A DNA stretch of 64,000 nt from Robertmurraya sp. FSL R5-0851 (GTDB taxonomy: Bacteria > Bacillota > Bacilli > Bacillales > Cytobacillaceae). Numbering within the stretch: the first letter of the stretch is position 1; every line of letters begins with the position of its first letter. The stretch is from positions 4,693,001-4,757,000 of the forward strand of contig NZ_JBBOOE010000001.1 of assembly GCF_038002965.1 (NCBI RefSeq), written 5' to 3'. Positions 54,079 to 62,729 of this stretch are shown one piece after another. Below the pieces are notes generated by a model that was not told the DNA's origin, did not search any database, and saw only the letters and a program-made list of their open reading frames with translations. The position numbers were made by a program, and so were the translations under genes.

Positions 54079-54156
54079 TTATACACCCTCCTTTCTAACG
54101 CTTTCAGTTTAAGTGGTAAACATTGAAACCAGATTGATTTACTGTTAAGAAAACGT

Positions 54157-54193
54157 AAAAAACCACCTTGATTTCTCAAGGTGGTTCTCATTT
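54157..54193 (-). terminator. Terminator downstream of ychF
   Basis: AACCACCTTG / CAAGGTGGTT (loop ATTTCT) is followed on the minus strand by TTTTTTACG. It lies after the short repeat that follows the ychF stop. Confidence 0.85.
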
Positions 54194-54242
54194 TATCCAG
54201 CTCCAGGCCTGTCGTGCGCTGAACAGGGCGCTTGCGCTTTTC
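54192..54242 (-). repeat. Intergenic repeat, family 2 (short copy)
   Basis: On the minus strand AGAAAAGCGCAAGCGCCC begins the element and GGCCTGGAGCTGGATAA ends it, the same ends as the copy at 5838-5984 but with only about 20 bases between them. It abuts the ychF stop codon. Confidence 0.65.
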
Positions 54243-55343
54243 TTATACATTAAAGCGGAAATGAATGATGTCTCCGTCTTTTACTTCGTATTCTTTTCCT
54301 TCTAATCGAACTTTACCAGCTTCTTTAGCAGCAGCCATGGTACCGCCAGCTAGTAAATCTTCATAAGCAACGGTTTCTGCACGAATGAACCCACGCTCAA
54401 AGTCAGAGTGGATAACTCCTGCACATTGAGGGGCCTTCATCCCTTTACGGAATGTCCATGCACGAACTTCCTGTACTCCAGCCGTAAAGTACGTTGCTAA
54501 TCCTAGTAAATGATAAGCCGCACGAATTAGCTGATCAAGACCCGATTCCTCGATACCCAGCTCAGAAAGGAACATTTCCTTTTCTTCCCCTTCAAGCTCA
54601 GCAATTTCTTCTTCAATCTTTGCACAAACGACAATGACTTGTGCATTGTCCTTTTCAGCAAACTCTCTCACTTTTTGTACGTATTCATTTGAAGACGGGT
54701 CCGCAACATCTTCTTCCCCTACATTAGCCACATAAAGAACCGGTTTAATCGTTAACAAATGAAGTTGTTTTACTACCTTCATTTGTTCTTCAGTAAACTC
54801 GACTGTACGAGCAGGCTTGTCCGCTTCAAACGCTTCCTTCAACTTTTCAAGGATTTCTGCTTCAAAAACAGCATCCTTATCTTTTTGTTTCGCCATTTTC
54901 CCAACACGCGCAAGTCTTTTTTCTACTGATTCAAGATCAGCTAAAATTAACTCAAGATTAATCGTTTCAATATCGTCAATTGGGTCTACCTTACCAGAGA
55001 CGTGAGTAATATTATCATCAGCAAAGCAGCGTACAACCTGACAAATGGCGTCCACTTCACGGATATGGGAAAGAAACTTGTTTCCTAAACCTTCCCCTTT
55101 ACTCGCACCCTTTACAATCCCAGCAATATCAGTAAACTCAAACGTTGTAGGTACCGTTTTTTTCGGTTGAACAAGCTCTGTTAATTTTTGTAGTCTTTCA
55201 TCTGGAACTTCTACAATTCCTACGTTCGGATCGATTGTACAGAAAGGATAGTTCGCTGATTCAGCTCCTGCTTGGGTAATCGCATTAAATAATGTAGATT
55301 TCCCTACGTTCGGCAAACCTACAATTCCTGCTGTTAGTGCCAT
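54243..55343 (-). CDS. ychF: Ribosome-associated redox-regulated GTPase/ATPase
   Basis: This 366-aa Obg-family nucleotidase binds ATP in preference to GTP and associates with ribosomes. Walker A is AGIVGLPNVGKSTLFNAIT and switch II is FTDIAGIVKGASKGEGLGNKFL. The coiled-coil and the C-terminal TGS domain (about 280-366, ending DGDIIHFRFNV) are complete. ATG 55343 is set by GAGGAG 7 bases upstream. It is the B. subtilis yyaF orthologue in its usual place. Confidence 0.96.
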   Translation of the reverse strand: MALTAGIVGLPNVGKSTLFNAITQAGAESANYPFCTIDPNVGIVEVPDERLQKLTELVQPKKTVPTTFEFTDIAGIVKGASKGEGLGNKFLSHIREVDAICQVVRCFADDNITHVSGKVDPIDDIETINLELILADLESVEKRLARVGKMAKQKDKDAVFEAEILEKLKEAFEADKPARTVEFTEEQMKVVKQLHLLTIKPVLYVANVGEEDVADPSSNEYVQKVREFAEKDNAQVIVVCAKIEEEIAELEGEEKEMFLSELGIEESGLDQLIRAAYHLLGLATYFTAGVQEVRAWTFRKGMKAPQCAGVIHSDFERGFIRAETVAYEDLLAGGTMAAAKEAGKVRLEGKEYEVKDGDIIHFRFNV

Positions 55344-55460
55344 CCAAGTCACTCCTCATTTATATATTCGCACCAAAATTCGTCGATACAACTATATCTA
55401 TTTGTTTCATTTTTTCTATTTTTAAAAGCCTTTAGCCTTAAACAATTATAGAGATATGAT

Positions 55461-55512
55461 AGCAAAAAAACAAGAACAAGAAGAATCCGCCTAAACGGCA
55501 GTTTCATCTTGT
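55461..55512 (-). terminator. Terminator overlapping the yyaE 3' end
   Basis: On the minus strand GAACAAGATGAAACTGCCG and CGG-ATTC-TTCTTGTTC form an interrupted stem, followed by TTGTTTTTTT. The left arm lies inside the last codons of the oxidoreductase gene. Confidence 0.7.
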
Positions 55513-57515
55513 TCTACTTTTCTAATATTTACTAAGCAATCATACAAAGTACTTCCCAGTCCGTTATCCGATTCCTCACTTGGGGTAAGAAGGTTGACCG
55601 ATCCTCCATACTTCTTCCAAATGCCCTCATCTATGTTAATGGTATTTGGATGTGCATTAGTAAGGATTTGAACATAGCCTTTTACCGCTCCACGCTCATT
55701 CCATACTTCTACAAAATCATTTTCTGCTAAATGAAGATCCTCTGCAATATTTGCTGCTAATTCAACTCGAAGCTTTGGTTGTTGAGCAAATAAATGATAG
55801 TGTTGAGAATGGTTTGAACGCATGGGATGAATAGTTAAGAGCTGATAAGGATATTTCTGAGCTAACTCAGGGCTAGTAATGATCGATTCATTAGGTAGGG
55901 ACAAAGATAAACGTCCATCCTCCCCCTGTTGGATCGCTCGATTAGAGACAAACTCATATTTGCCGCTTGGGGTTTTAAAATGAAAATCACTCCATGGAAC
56001 TTCATCTACTGGAAGTTCTACATGATAATTTTCTTTAAATGTTTGGAGCGTAATTCCTTTACCCTCTAAATGTTGAATGGCCATTGTCATCCATTCATCT
56101 CTAGAGTAGTTAAAATCCTCCCCAAAACCAAGTCGGTTAGCTAATTCTGTCCATATCCACAAATCTGATTTTGCTTCCCCAGGTGATTCCACAAGCTTTG
56201 GACCATAGTTAGCATAATGATGATACATGGAAGAATAATAGATGTCTTCCTCTTCAAATGCCGTTGTCGTCGGAAGAATATAATCAGCCATTTCTGCTGT
56301 ATCTGTCATGAACGAATCAATTACAACCACCGTATCAACAGAGGAAAATGCCTTTATCAACTCATTTGTATTAGGAACTTGTGCAATCGGATTTCCGCAA
56401 GTAACAATAATCATTTCAATTGTTGGGTTCACTGCTTCTAAAATCCCTTTTGCCTGCTTCATCATAGTAAAGTGGCGGGCTTCTTTCCGTCGCTCCGGTA
56501 ATGTTAATTCCCCAAACTGAAAGCTCTGTCCTACCTGCTTATTCGCATAATTTGCTCCACCACCGCGAATCCCAATGTTTCCACTTATAGCAACCAATGC
56601 ATCAATGAGACGAATGGTATTTCCCCCATTCCCGTAACGTTGCATTCCTAGGCCAAAATAAGTGGATGTGGGTCTATCACCGTATAAATGAGCAAGCTCT
56701 GTCATAACATCTATCGATACTTCCGTTATTCTACTAATCTCTTCAAGAGAAACGGTTTGAATTAATTCCTTCACATGAGTAAATCCAACCGTATATTTTT
56801 CAATAAAATCTATGTCAGCCCGTTCTAAACGTAGGAGCTCTTTCATGATACCTACTGCTAGAATTCCATCTGTGCCTGGCTTAACCGTAATATGTTTATG
56901 GGCTAGTTTCGCAGTTGCATTGTATAACGGGTCAATTACATAAAGTTTGGTTCCGTTACGTTTTGCTTCTTGTAGAGCAGAATAAAAATGCATATTCGTT
57001 CTAGCTACATTTCTACCCCATATCACGATATTTTTACTATTCAGTACATCTCCTGGGGCATGACTGTATGCATCACCAAAATCCCGGTTTTGTGCTTCAA
57101 TTCCAGCCCCCCAGCATAGTGAGCCCGTTAACTCTGTTACACCACCATAACCATTAAAAAACCGTTGATCGAGATTTTTCAACAAACCTCCATTGGCATA
57201 ATCATGGCTATGCAAAATAGAAGTGGTCCCCTTATTTTTCTTTAGCCAAGACATCTTTTCAGCCAATTCATCTAGTGCTTGGGCCCATGGTATTCTATGA
57301 AACTCACCATTTATCTTTTTTAAAGGGTAAAGAATTCGTTCAGCAGAATTGGTTCGTGCTTCAAGCATTCGACCCCTTCCACAGATTTTCCCTTTTGTAA
57401 TCGGGTGGGTTTCATCGCCTTCCACCCGAGTTACCCTTCCATCCTCGACTGTTACTTTAAATCCACAGCTGTCCCAGCAATTTAACGGGCATGCAGAAGT
57501 ATACGTGTTCGCCAT
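55491..57515 (-). CDS. yyaE: Molybdopterin-dependent oxidoreductase
   Basis: This cytoplasmic molybdoenzyme of about 674 aa belongs to the formate dehydrogenase/DMSO reductase superfamily. The N-terminal iron-sulfur motif CPLNCWDSCGF...GKICGRG (about 9-48) is complete. Cofactor-binding segments include GSLCWGAGIE, NIVIWGRNVARTN, VIDPLYN, FGLGMQRYGNGG and NPIAQVPNTNE. A C-terminal molydopterin dinucleotide-binding domain starts near 550 (LLTIHPMRSNHSQHYH). There is no Tat signal, so it stays inside. ATG 57515 has AGGGGGAT upstream. It matches B. subtilis YyaE in position. The substrate is unknown. Confidence 0.9.
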   Translation of the reverse strand: MANTYTSACPLNCWDSCGFKVTVEDGRVTRVEGDETHPITKGKICGRGRMLEARTNSAERILYPLKKINGEFHRIPWAQALDELAEKMSWLKKNKGTTSILHSHDYANGGLLKNLDQRFFNGYGGVTELTGSLCWGAGIEAQNRDFGDAYSHAPGDVLNSKNIVIWGRNVARTNMHFYSALQEAKRNGTKLYVIDPLYNATAKLAHKHITVKPGTDGILAVGIMKELLRLERADIDFIEKYTVGFTHVKELIQTVSLEEISRITEVSIDVMTELAHLYGDRPTSTYFGLGMQRYGNGGNTIRLIDALVAISGNIGIRGGGANYANKQVGQSFQFGELTLPERRKEARHFTMMKQAKGILEAVNPTIEMIIVTCGNPIAQVPNTNELIKAFSSVDTVVVIDSFMTDTAEMADYILPTTTAFEEEDIYYSSMYHHYANYGPKLVESPGEAKSDLWIWTELANRLGFGEDFNYSRDEWMTMAIQHLEGKGITLQTFKENYHVELPVDEVPWSDFHFKTPSGKYEFVSNRAIQQGEDGRLSLSLPNESIITSPELAQKYPYQLLTIHPMRSNHSQHYHLFAQQPKLRVELAANIAEDLHLAENDFVEVWNERGAVKGYVQILTNAHPNTINIDEGIWKKYGGSVNLLTPSEESDNGLGSTLYDCLVNIRKVEQDETAV

Positions 57516-57533
57516 ACTCATCCCCCTACTTCT

Positions 57534-57740
57534 CTAGCTCTCCGCTCTTTCTAACACTTTTTTCATCTTCCGTGAAAATTCCTTTCGAGGAATTAACACA
57601 CTATGGTCACAGCCGATACATTTGATACGGATATCCATGCCTAAACGAATGATTTTCCAACGATTGGCTCCACATGGGTGTGGCTTTTTCATTTCAACCA
57701 CGTCATTCAAGTTAAATTCCTTTTGCTCCAATGCTCTCAC
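57534..57740 (-). CDS. yyzM: DUF951 family small protein
   Basis: This 68-aa protein shows VVEMKKPHPCGANRWKIIRLGMDIRIKCIGCDHSVLIPR in two readable blocks, with the conserved HPCG and CIGC cysteines that define DUF951 and suggest metal binding. Its start overlaps the mscS stop (ATGA), so translation is coupled. B. subtilis yyzM occupies the same place. The function is unknown. Confidence 0.88.
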   Translation of the reverse strand: MRALEQKEFNLNDVVEMKKPHPCGANRWKIIRLGMDIRIKCIGCDHSVLIPRKEFSRKMKKVLERAES

Positions 57741-58636
57741 TCCAATTCATTTCCCCATGCCTTCTTAGAAGTAACCTCATCTTGACGTGAGTACATAACC
57801 ATACGAGGATAAGGGATTTCTATTCCATTTTGATCCAACCATTCTTTTAGTTCTTTGCGTAACAAGCGTGCTACAACAAAGTGTTTCATCGGTAATGTTT
57901 CTGCAGCTATACGCAAGACAACATCGGAGGCAGCTAAATTTTGCACTCCTAAAATCTCAGGTGTTTTAATGATATCCTCATATTTAGCAGGCATTTCTTG
58001 TAAGAGTTCAGAAATCACGGTTTCTGCCTTTTTAATATCACTCTCATACGAAATGCTTAAATCAACAACTGCCATACTATTATACAGAGAGAAGTTTGTT
58101 ACTTCCGTAATATTACCATTTGGTAAAATATGAAGTTCCCCTGTCCATGTCTTAATTTTTGTTGTTCGTAATCCAATCTCTTCAACTGTTCCCTCAAACT
58201 GTCCAATTCGAACAAAGTCACCAACTGAAAATTGATCTTCGAAAATAATAAAGAATCCTGTAATAATATCACGAACAAGGTTTTGTGCTCCAAAACCAAC
58301 GGCAAGTCCAACGATCCCTGCCCCTGCAAGCATCGCACTTACATCTATGGTTAATGTTGATAATATCATCATAAAGGCAATAAAGTACACTACATACGTT
58401 AGGATATTTTGTAGCAACTTTAAAAGAGTTGCCTCTCTTCGCTCCGATACACGTAATGGAGAACGAGTTCTGACTTTAAAGACATTTTCAATCATCACTT
58501 TTCCAACTTTTATGAAAATGCCTGAAAGGATAAAAATCGCAATAATCTTCAGTGCTCCTTCTCCTAAAGAAAGCCATAAATCTTCGTTCATTGCTTTTTC
58601 TTTTATATCATTTAATATTTTCTCCCAGTATTTCAT
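57737..58636 (-). CDS. Small-conductance mechanosensitive channel (MscS family)
   Basis: This 299-aa channel protein relieves turgor on osmotic downshock. Its first segment (about 28-47) and second (about 78-98) are followed by the pore helix GAGIVGLAVGFGAQNLVRDIITGF (two blocks, about 112-135). The beta domain follows (FEDQFSVGDFVRIGQFEGTVEEIGLRTTKIKTW, about 137-170), then the alpha/beta C-terminal domain ending EIPYPRMVMYSRQ. It is coupled to yyzM. The start ATG 58636 follows GAGGTGG. Confidence 0.92.
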   Translation of the reverse strand: MKYWEKILNDIKEKAMNEDLWLSLGEGALKIIAIFILSGIFIKVGKVMIENVFKVRTRSPLRVSERREATLLKLLQNILTYVVYFIAFMMILSTLTIDVSAMLAGAGIVGLAVGFGAQNLVRDIITGFFIIFEDQFSVGDFVRIGQFEGTVEEIGLRTTKIKTWTGELHILPNGNITEVTNFSLYNSMAVVDLSISYESDIKKAETVISELLQEMPAKYEDIIKTPEILGVQNLAASDVVLRIAAETLPMKHFVVARLLRKELKEWLDQNGIEIPYPRMVMYSRQDEVTSKKAWGNELE

Positions 58637-58883
58637 TAAACCACCTCATCATATATTGTTGGAGATTTTACTTATTTTATCAATTTCCATACTCCCTTTG
58701 TAGTATAAAGGGTTTCCTCCTTCAAATTACCTATACCCCTTCTACCAAAGAGTTCCCAAGACCTGCTTAGTAAAATGGAATTCCTCCTTCCAACTACCCT
58801 TTTTCCAAATTACATAAACAGTACGTATACAATTCGTTTTTCTTCCGTATACTGTTACTACAATTTACGAAGGAGTGGACCCA

Positions 58884-59522
58884 GTGAACTTGAAATCTAG
58901 CTTTTTTGATAAGAAAGAAGACAATGGTGCAAGGATTTCCTATGACGATCAACGTGCTTCTCACAAACTAGCAATTGAACTAGTTTCTATTCTACCAGTT
59001 GCTACCATTGAACGTCCGATTGTATTTGTTTGTATAGGAACTGACCGTTCAACAGGTGATTCATTGGGACCACTCGTCGGCACACTTCTTGAAGAGAAAA
59101 GACTGAACTCCTTTTACGTTTATGGAACCCTCGAGGACCCTATTCATGCGGTGAACTTAGCTGAAAAGCTTGAGGACATCAAAGCGAAACATTTTAATCC
59201 TATTATCATTGCGATTGATGCTTGCTTAGGTCGTCTCAAAAGTGTTGGTTTCATACAACTGGCAGATGGCCCTGTTAAACCAGGAGCTGGTGTAAATAAA
59301 GAACTTCCATCTGTAGGTGATTACCATATCACTGGAATTGTTAATGTGAGTGGATTTATGGAATACTTCGTCCTACAAAACACTAGATTGAACTTAGTTT
59401 TAAAAATGGCTAAAGTCATAGCGAATGGAATTTATCAAGCAAGTGTTACTTATCCACCTGTTAATAGGTGGATAAATATTGGAAACCACATAACGAAAGA
59501 CGCAATTAGTGGAAGAGAATAA
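58884..59522 (+). CDS. yyaC: Sporulation protein YyaC (DUF1256)
   Basis: This protein of about 212 aa is related to germination protease-like peptidases. The core reads IVFVCIGTDRSTGDSLGPLVG, then VYGTLEDPIHAVNL and IIAIDACLG, and ends VSGFMEYFVLQNTRL...VANGIYQA. GTG 58884 is the preferred start because AAGGAG lies 8 bases upstream; a GTG at 58875 overlaps that site. It is on the plus strand, against the surrounding genes, as in B. subtilis. Its presence supports a spore-forming host. Two GTATAC motifs at 58825 and 58847 lie upstream, the second within a possible -10 TATACT. Confidence 0.9.
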   Translation: MNLKSSFFDKKEDNGARISYDDQRASHKLAIELVSILPVATIERPIVFVCIGTDRSTGDSLGPLVGTLLEEKRLNSFYVYGTLEDPIHAVNLAEKLEDIKAKHFNPIIIAIDACLGRLKSVGFIQLADGPVKPGAGVNKELPSVGDYHITGIVNVSGFMEYFVLQNTRLNLVLKMAKVIANGIYQASVTYPPVNRWINIGNHITKDAISGRE

Positions 59523-59523
59523 C

Positions 59524-59560
59524 AAAAAGAGGCCTTTAATTAGAAGGCCTCTTTTTGTTA
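59524..59560 (+). terminator. Bidirectional terminator between yyaC and the DUF554 gene
   Basis: AAAAAGAGGCCTT / AAGGCCTCTTTTT forms a 13-bp stem flanked by A- and T-runs and serves both converging genes. Confidence 0.9.
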
Positions 59561-60274
59561 TCTTAGTATAGTTTCAACAAGTGACATGATGGTCACAATT
59601 AAAGCAACTACTAAAATACCTGGAAGCATATTGGCCACTCGTATTTTCGTAATTCCTGTAATATTTAATCCAATAGCAAGAATCATAATTCCGCCTGTAG
59701 CAGTCATTTCTGCGATAAAGCTAGTCATAAGTGCATCTGATACCAAACGATCAATCTGGGTAGCAAAAGCGGCTATAGCTCCTTGATAGAGCATGACCGG
59801 AATAGCAGAAAAAATAACACCGATTCCAAGAGTGGTTGTTAAAAATAGTGCAGTAAATCCATCAATAATGGATTTTGTATATAACACATCATGATCACCC
59901 CTAATGCCGCTATCAAGTGCACCAATAATAGCCATCGCACCTATTACAAAGATAAGCGTTGCCGTTACAAACCCTTCTGCAATACTTCCTTGCTGGGAGC
60001 TCCCTACCTTCCTCTCCAACCATGTACCTAGAGCATTCAACTTCCCATCTAAATCTAGCCATTCGCCAAGCACAGAGCCAATTACAAGACTAATGATGAC
60101 AATGAGAAAATTTTCACTTTTGAAACCCATTTGAAGTCCTAGCACAACCACTGCAAGACCAATACTAAACATAACTGTTGTTTTCATTGATTCTGGAATT
60201 CTATGAAGAAGCTTCCCCAACAATGCCCCTACCACTATCAATAATCCATTTACAAGAGTACCTAATAAAAACAT
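59558..60274 (-). CDS. DUF554 membrane protein (YdfK-like)
   Basis: This protein of about 238 aa has six to seven hydrophobic segments and starts MFLLGTLVNGLLIVVGALLG. It contains the family's GVIFSAIPVMLYQGAI and ATGGIMILAIGLNITGI segments. It is annotated as a putative membrane transporter in the family, without proven substrate. ATG 60274 with AGGTGGAT upstream is favoured over GTG 60283. It stands between two bidirectional terminators and so is monocistronic. Confidence 0.88.
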   Translation of the reverse strand: MFLLGTLVNGLLIVVGALLGKLLHRIPESMKTTVMFSIGLAVVVLGLQMGFKSENFLIVIISLVIGSVLGEWLDLDGKLNALGTWLERKVGSSQQGSIAEGFVTATLIFVIGAMAIIGALDSGIRGDHDVLYTKSIIDGFTALFLTTTLGIGVIFSAIPVMLYQGAIAAFATQIDRLVSDALMTSFIAEMTATGGIMILAIGLNITGITKIRVANMLPGILVVALIVTIMSLVETILR

Positions 60275-60341
60275 ACCATCCACCTATTATAATTATTTCG
60301 TTTCTCGAAAAAGCATGCTAACAATTTAGCATGAAATTCAC

Positions 60342-60373
60342 AAAAAAAACCATCCCATTTGATGGTTTTTAAA
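60342..60373 (-). terminator. Terminator of soj-spo0J (bidirectional)
   Basis: AAAAACCATC / GATGGTTTTT around CCATTT has flanking A- and T-runs and lies 14 bases after the spo0J stop. Confidence 0.85.
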
Positions 60374-60386
60374 ATATCTATTTTAA

Positions 60387-61244
60387 TTAGGATTCTTGAT
60401 TATTATTTAATAATTCGAGAATTCTTTCTAAATCATCTTTTGAGAAAAACTCTATTTCAATTTTCCCTTTATTTTTAGACTCTTTAATATTGACAGTTGT
60501 GCCAAATCTCTCACGCAAAAAGCCTTCACGTTCTTTAATAAAAACATTTTTCTCTGGCCTTGGCTTCTTTGTTTCACGTGGAACATTATCATTCAACTGT
60601 TGAATAAGTTGTTCTAACTGGCGAACATTTAAGCCTTCTTTCATTACTTTCTCAGCAATTAGAGGTAACTTTTCCTTCTTTCTAAGGCCAAGTAAGGCAC
60701 GACCATGCCCCATTGAAATCTTTCCATCTGAAATCAGCTGTTGGATTTTGGTTGGCAGTGTTAACAAACGGACGAAATTTGCAATATGTGGTCGACTCTT
60801 CCCTAGTCTTTTAGCCAACTGCTCCTGTGTTAAAGAGAGCTTTTCCATTAGTAACTGATAGGCTGCCGCTTCTTCTATCGGGGTCAAATCTTCTCTTTGT
60901 AAGTTCTCTAGTACAGCAAGTTCCATCATTTGTTGTTCAGTTAATTCTCGAATGACAACAGGAACTTTTTCAAGCCCCGCTTCTCTTGCTGCTCGAAAGC
61001 GTCTTTCACCAACAACAATATCATAGCCCTTTATACTTTTTCTAACGATTATAGGCTGTAAAATACCATGCTCAATAATTGACTGCTTTAGCTCTTCAAT
61101 TGCCTCTTGGGTAAAGATCTTTCTCGGCTGATAAGGATTAGGACGTATTTCTTTCAAACTAACATCCGTAATCGATTCCTGTTTGTTTGGCTCCTCGATG
61201 TTTGCAAAGAACGCATTTAACCCTTTTCCGAGTCCTTTAGCCAT
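60387..61244 (-). CDS. spo0J: Chromosome partition protein ParB
   Basis: This 285-aa ParB binds parS and forms a CTP-dependent sliding clamp that loads SMC and regulates Soj. The N-terminal part has IRPNPYQPRKIFTQEAIEEL, the CTP-binding GERRFRAAREAGL and ENLQREDLTPIEEA. The helix-turn-helix is TQEQLAKRLGKSRPHIANFVRLL (two blocks), and a C-terminal dimerisation domain is present. It overlaps soj by 8 bases. A perfect parS lies within the gene at 60570-60585, as in B. subtilis. Confidence 0.97.
   Translation of the reverse strand: MAKGLGKGLNAFFANIEEPNKQESITDVSLKEIRPNPYQPRKIFTQEAIEELKQSIIEHGILQPIIVRKSIKGYDIVVGERRFRAAREAGLEKVPVVIRELTEQQMMELAVLENLQREDLTPIEEAAAYQLLMEKLSLTQEQLAKRLGKSRPHIANFVRLLTLPTKIQQLISDGKISMGHGRALLGLRKKEKLPLIAEKVMKEGLNVRQLEQLIQQLNDNVPRETKKPRPEKNVFIKEREGFLRERFGTTVNIKESKNKGKIEIEFFSKDDLERILELLNNNQES
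60570..60585. promoter_or_regulatory. parS site inside spo0J
   Basis: TGTTTCACGTGGAACA is the exact reverse complement of the B. subtilis parS consensus TGTTCCACGTGAAACA. It lies within spo0J, the same location as the best-known B. subtilis parS. Confidence 0.93.
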
Positions 61245-61998
61245 GCGAAACCACTTCCTTTGCCAAATCTAAATAGACTTCTGCACCTCTAGATTTTGGA
61301 TCGTAAATGATAATCGGCTCCCCATGACTCGGTGCTTCACTTAAGCGGATATTTCGGGGAATAATGGTTTTGTATACTTTATCTTGAAAATACTTCTTTA
61401 CTTCTTCAATTACCTGTAGTCCAAGATTTGTTCTGGCATCTAGCATCGTAAGAAGGACACCTTCGATTTTTAAATCTTGGTTTAAATGCTTCTGGACGAG
61501 TCGAACGGTATTTAGAAGTTGACTTAACCCTTCAAGTGCGTAAAATTCACATTGAACAGGGATAATAACAGCATCTGAGGCAGTTAACGCATTTAAGGTC
61601 AATAAACCTAATGATGGTGGACAGTCGATAATAACATAATCGTAAGATCCTTTTACTTCCTCAAGTGCCCTTTTTAATCTCACTTCTCTTGATATGGTTG
61701 GAACAAGTTCAATTTCTGCACCTGCTAACTGAATCGTAGCGGGGATAGCATATAGGTTTTCAACGGATGTAGGCATGATAACTTCCTTTGCCTCCACGTC
61801 ATCCACTAATACATCATATATACATTGCTCCACGTCAGCTTTTTCAATACCAACACCACTTGTGGCATTTCCTTGTGGATCAACATCAACTAGCAATACT
61901 TTTTTCCCTATATATGCTAAGCAGGCACCTAGGTTTACAGAAGTTGTTGTTTTACCAACTCCTCCTTTTTGATTCGCAATGGCAATAACTTTCCCCAA
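61237..61998 (-). CDS. soj: Chromosome partition ATPase ParA
   Basis: This 253-aa ParA-type ATPase binds DNA as an ATP dimer and, with Spo0J, controls DnaA and origin segregation. The deviant Walker A is NQKGGVGKTTTSVNL, with DVDPQGNATSG and DCPPSLGLLTLNAL following. The start is TTG 61998, which gives the same N-terminus and length as B. subtilis Soj (starting GKVIAIANQKGG); GGTAGGTG lies upstream. It is cotranscribed with spo0J. The gap to noc is unusually long and carries two inverted repeats. Confidence 0.96.
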   Translation of the reverse strand: MGKVIAIANQKGGVGKTTTSVNLGACLAYIGKKVLLVDVDPQGNATSGVGIEKADVEQCIYDVLVDDVEAKEVIMPTSVENLYAIPATIQLAGAEIELVPTISREVRLKRALEEVKGSYDYVIIDCPPSLGLLTLNALTASDAVIIPVQCEFYALEGLSQLLNTVRLVQKHLNQDLKIEGVLLTMLDARTNLGLQVIEEVKKYFQDKVYKTIIPRNIRLSEAPSHGEPIIIYDPKSRGAEVYLDLAKEVVSHG

Positions 61999-62167
61999 TG
62001 GTGTCACCTACCTTTATCTTCAATAATAACATTTACATTTGAAAACTTTTAAAAAGACAATCACGTATTCTATTCTATCATGAAAAAGATAGGAGAATCA
62101 TATTTTTTATTTCCCAAGGGCGTTAATTGAAAAAAATAACAAAAATGAGGTACTTAGTAAAGTTCGA

Positions 62168-62290
62168 TTTCCGTTCCGGGTGGACGCTTTCCGCGGGCGG
62201 GGCCGAGCCGCTTCCCTCGCTACGCTCAGTCCAGGGTCTCGACTATCCCGCTTTTCCCGCAGGAGTCGCCACCCTCCACTCCAATCCAAT
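62168..62290 (+). repeat. GC-rich intergenic repeat, family 3, forward copy
   Basis: A GC-rich island of about 120 bases stands out in AT-rich DNA. It starts TTCCGTTCCGGGTGGACGCT, has TTTCCGCGGGCGGGGCC and GGGTCTCGACTATCCCGC inside, and ends GGAGTCGCCACCCTCCACTC. The ends are partly complementary (GGGTGG with CCACCC). A second copy lies in opposite orientation at 62505-62640. I recognise this as a widespread repeat type of Bacillus genomes with no known function. Short open frames through it are not genes. Confidence 0.8.
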
Positions 62291-62504
62291 AAAGTATTTG
62301 CTTATCATTTATTAAATTTAGTGGTGACCTACTATGATGAAGAAAAACCAATTCAGTTAGTCTAGCGACAGTTTGGGAAACTTATATAAAAGTAGCAGAA
62401 CTTTTGCTGCCATGAATTTAGAGAAATTGAAACTTGGACTTGGCTAGGTGCTTGATGATAACTCTAAAAGGGGTTTAAAACAAAGTTATAAGAGGATATC
62501 TGCT

Positions 62505-62640
62505 GAGTGGAGCGGAGGGTGCTTGACTCCTGGGGGATCAGCGGGACAGGAGAGACCCCGCAAGAGCGGTAGCGATGAGGAGGCTCACCGCCCGCCCCCC
62601 GGAAAGCAAGCACCCGGAGCGGAGATCAGCCTTTTCTCTA
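62505..62640 (-). repeat. GC-rich intergenic repeat, family 3, inverted copy
   Basis: Read on the minus strand it matches the copy at 62168-62290 block by block: CTCCGGGTGCTTGCTTTCCG, GGGGTCTCTCCTGTCCCGC, CAGGAGTCAAGCACCCTCCG. With its partner it forms a large interrupted inverted repeat (arms about 120-135, loop about 215) between soj and noc. The loop 62291-62504 holds no gene that I can support. Confidence 0.8.
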
Positions 62641-62649
62641 CCATCCAAA

Positions 62650-62690
62650 CAAAAAAATGACAAAAGGCAGCGAGAAGCTACCTTTTGTCG
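62650..62690 (-). terminator. Terminator of noc
   Basis: On the minus strand GACAAAAGGTAGC / GCTGCCTTTTGTC (one wobble) is followed by ATTTTTTTG. A second hairpin GAGAAGCT/AGCTTCTC at 62699-62722 lies closer to the noc stop. Confidence 0.8.
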
Positions 62691-62729
62691 ACAATCTGAG
62701 AGAAGCTCAACAAAGCTTCTCTTAATCTA

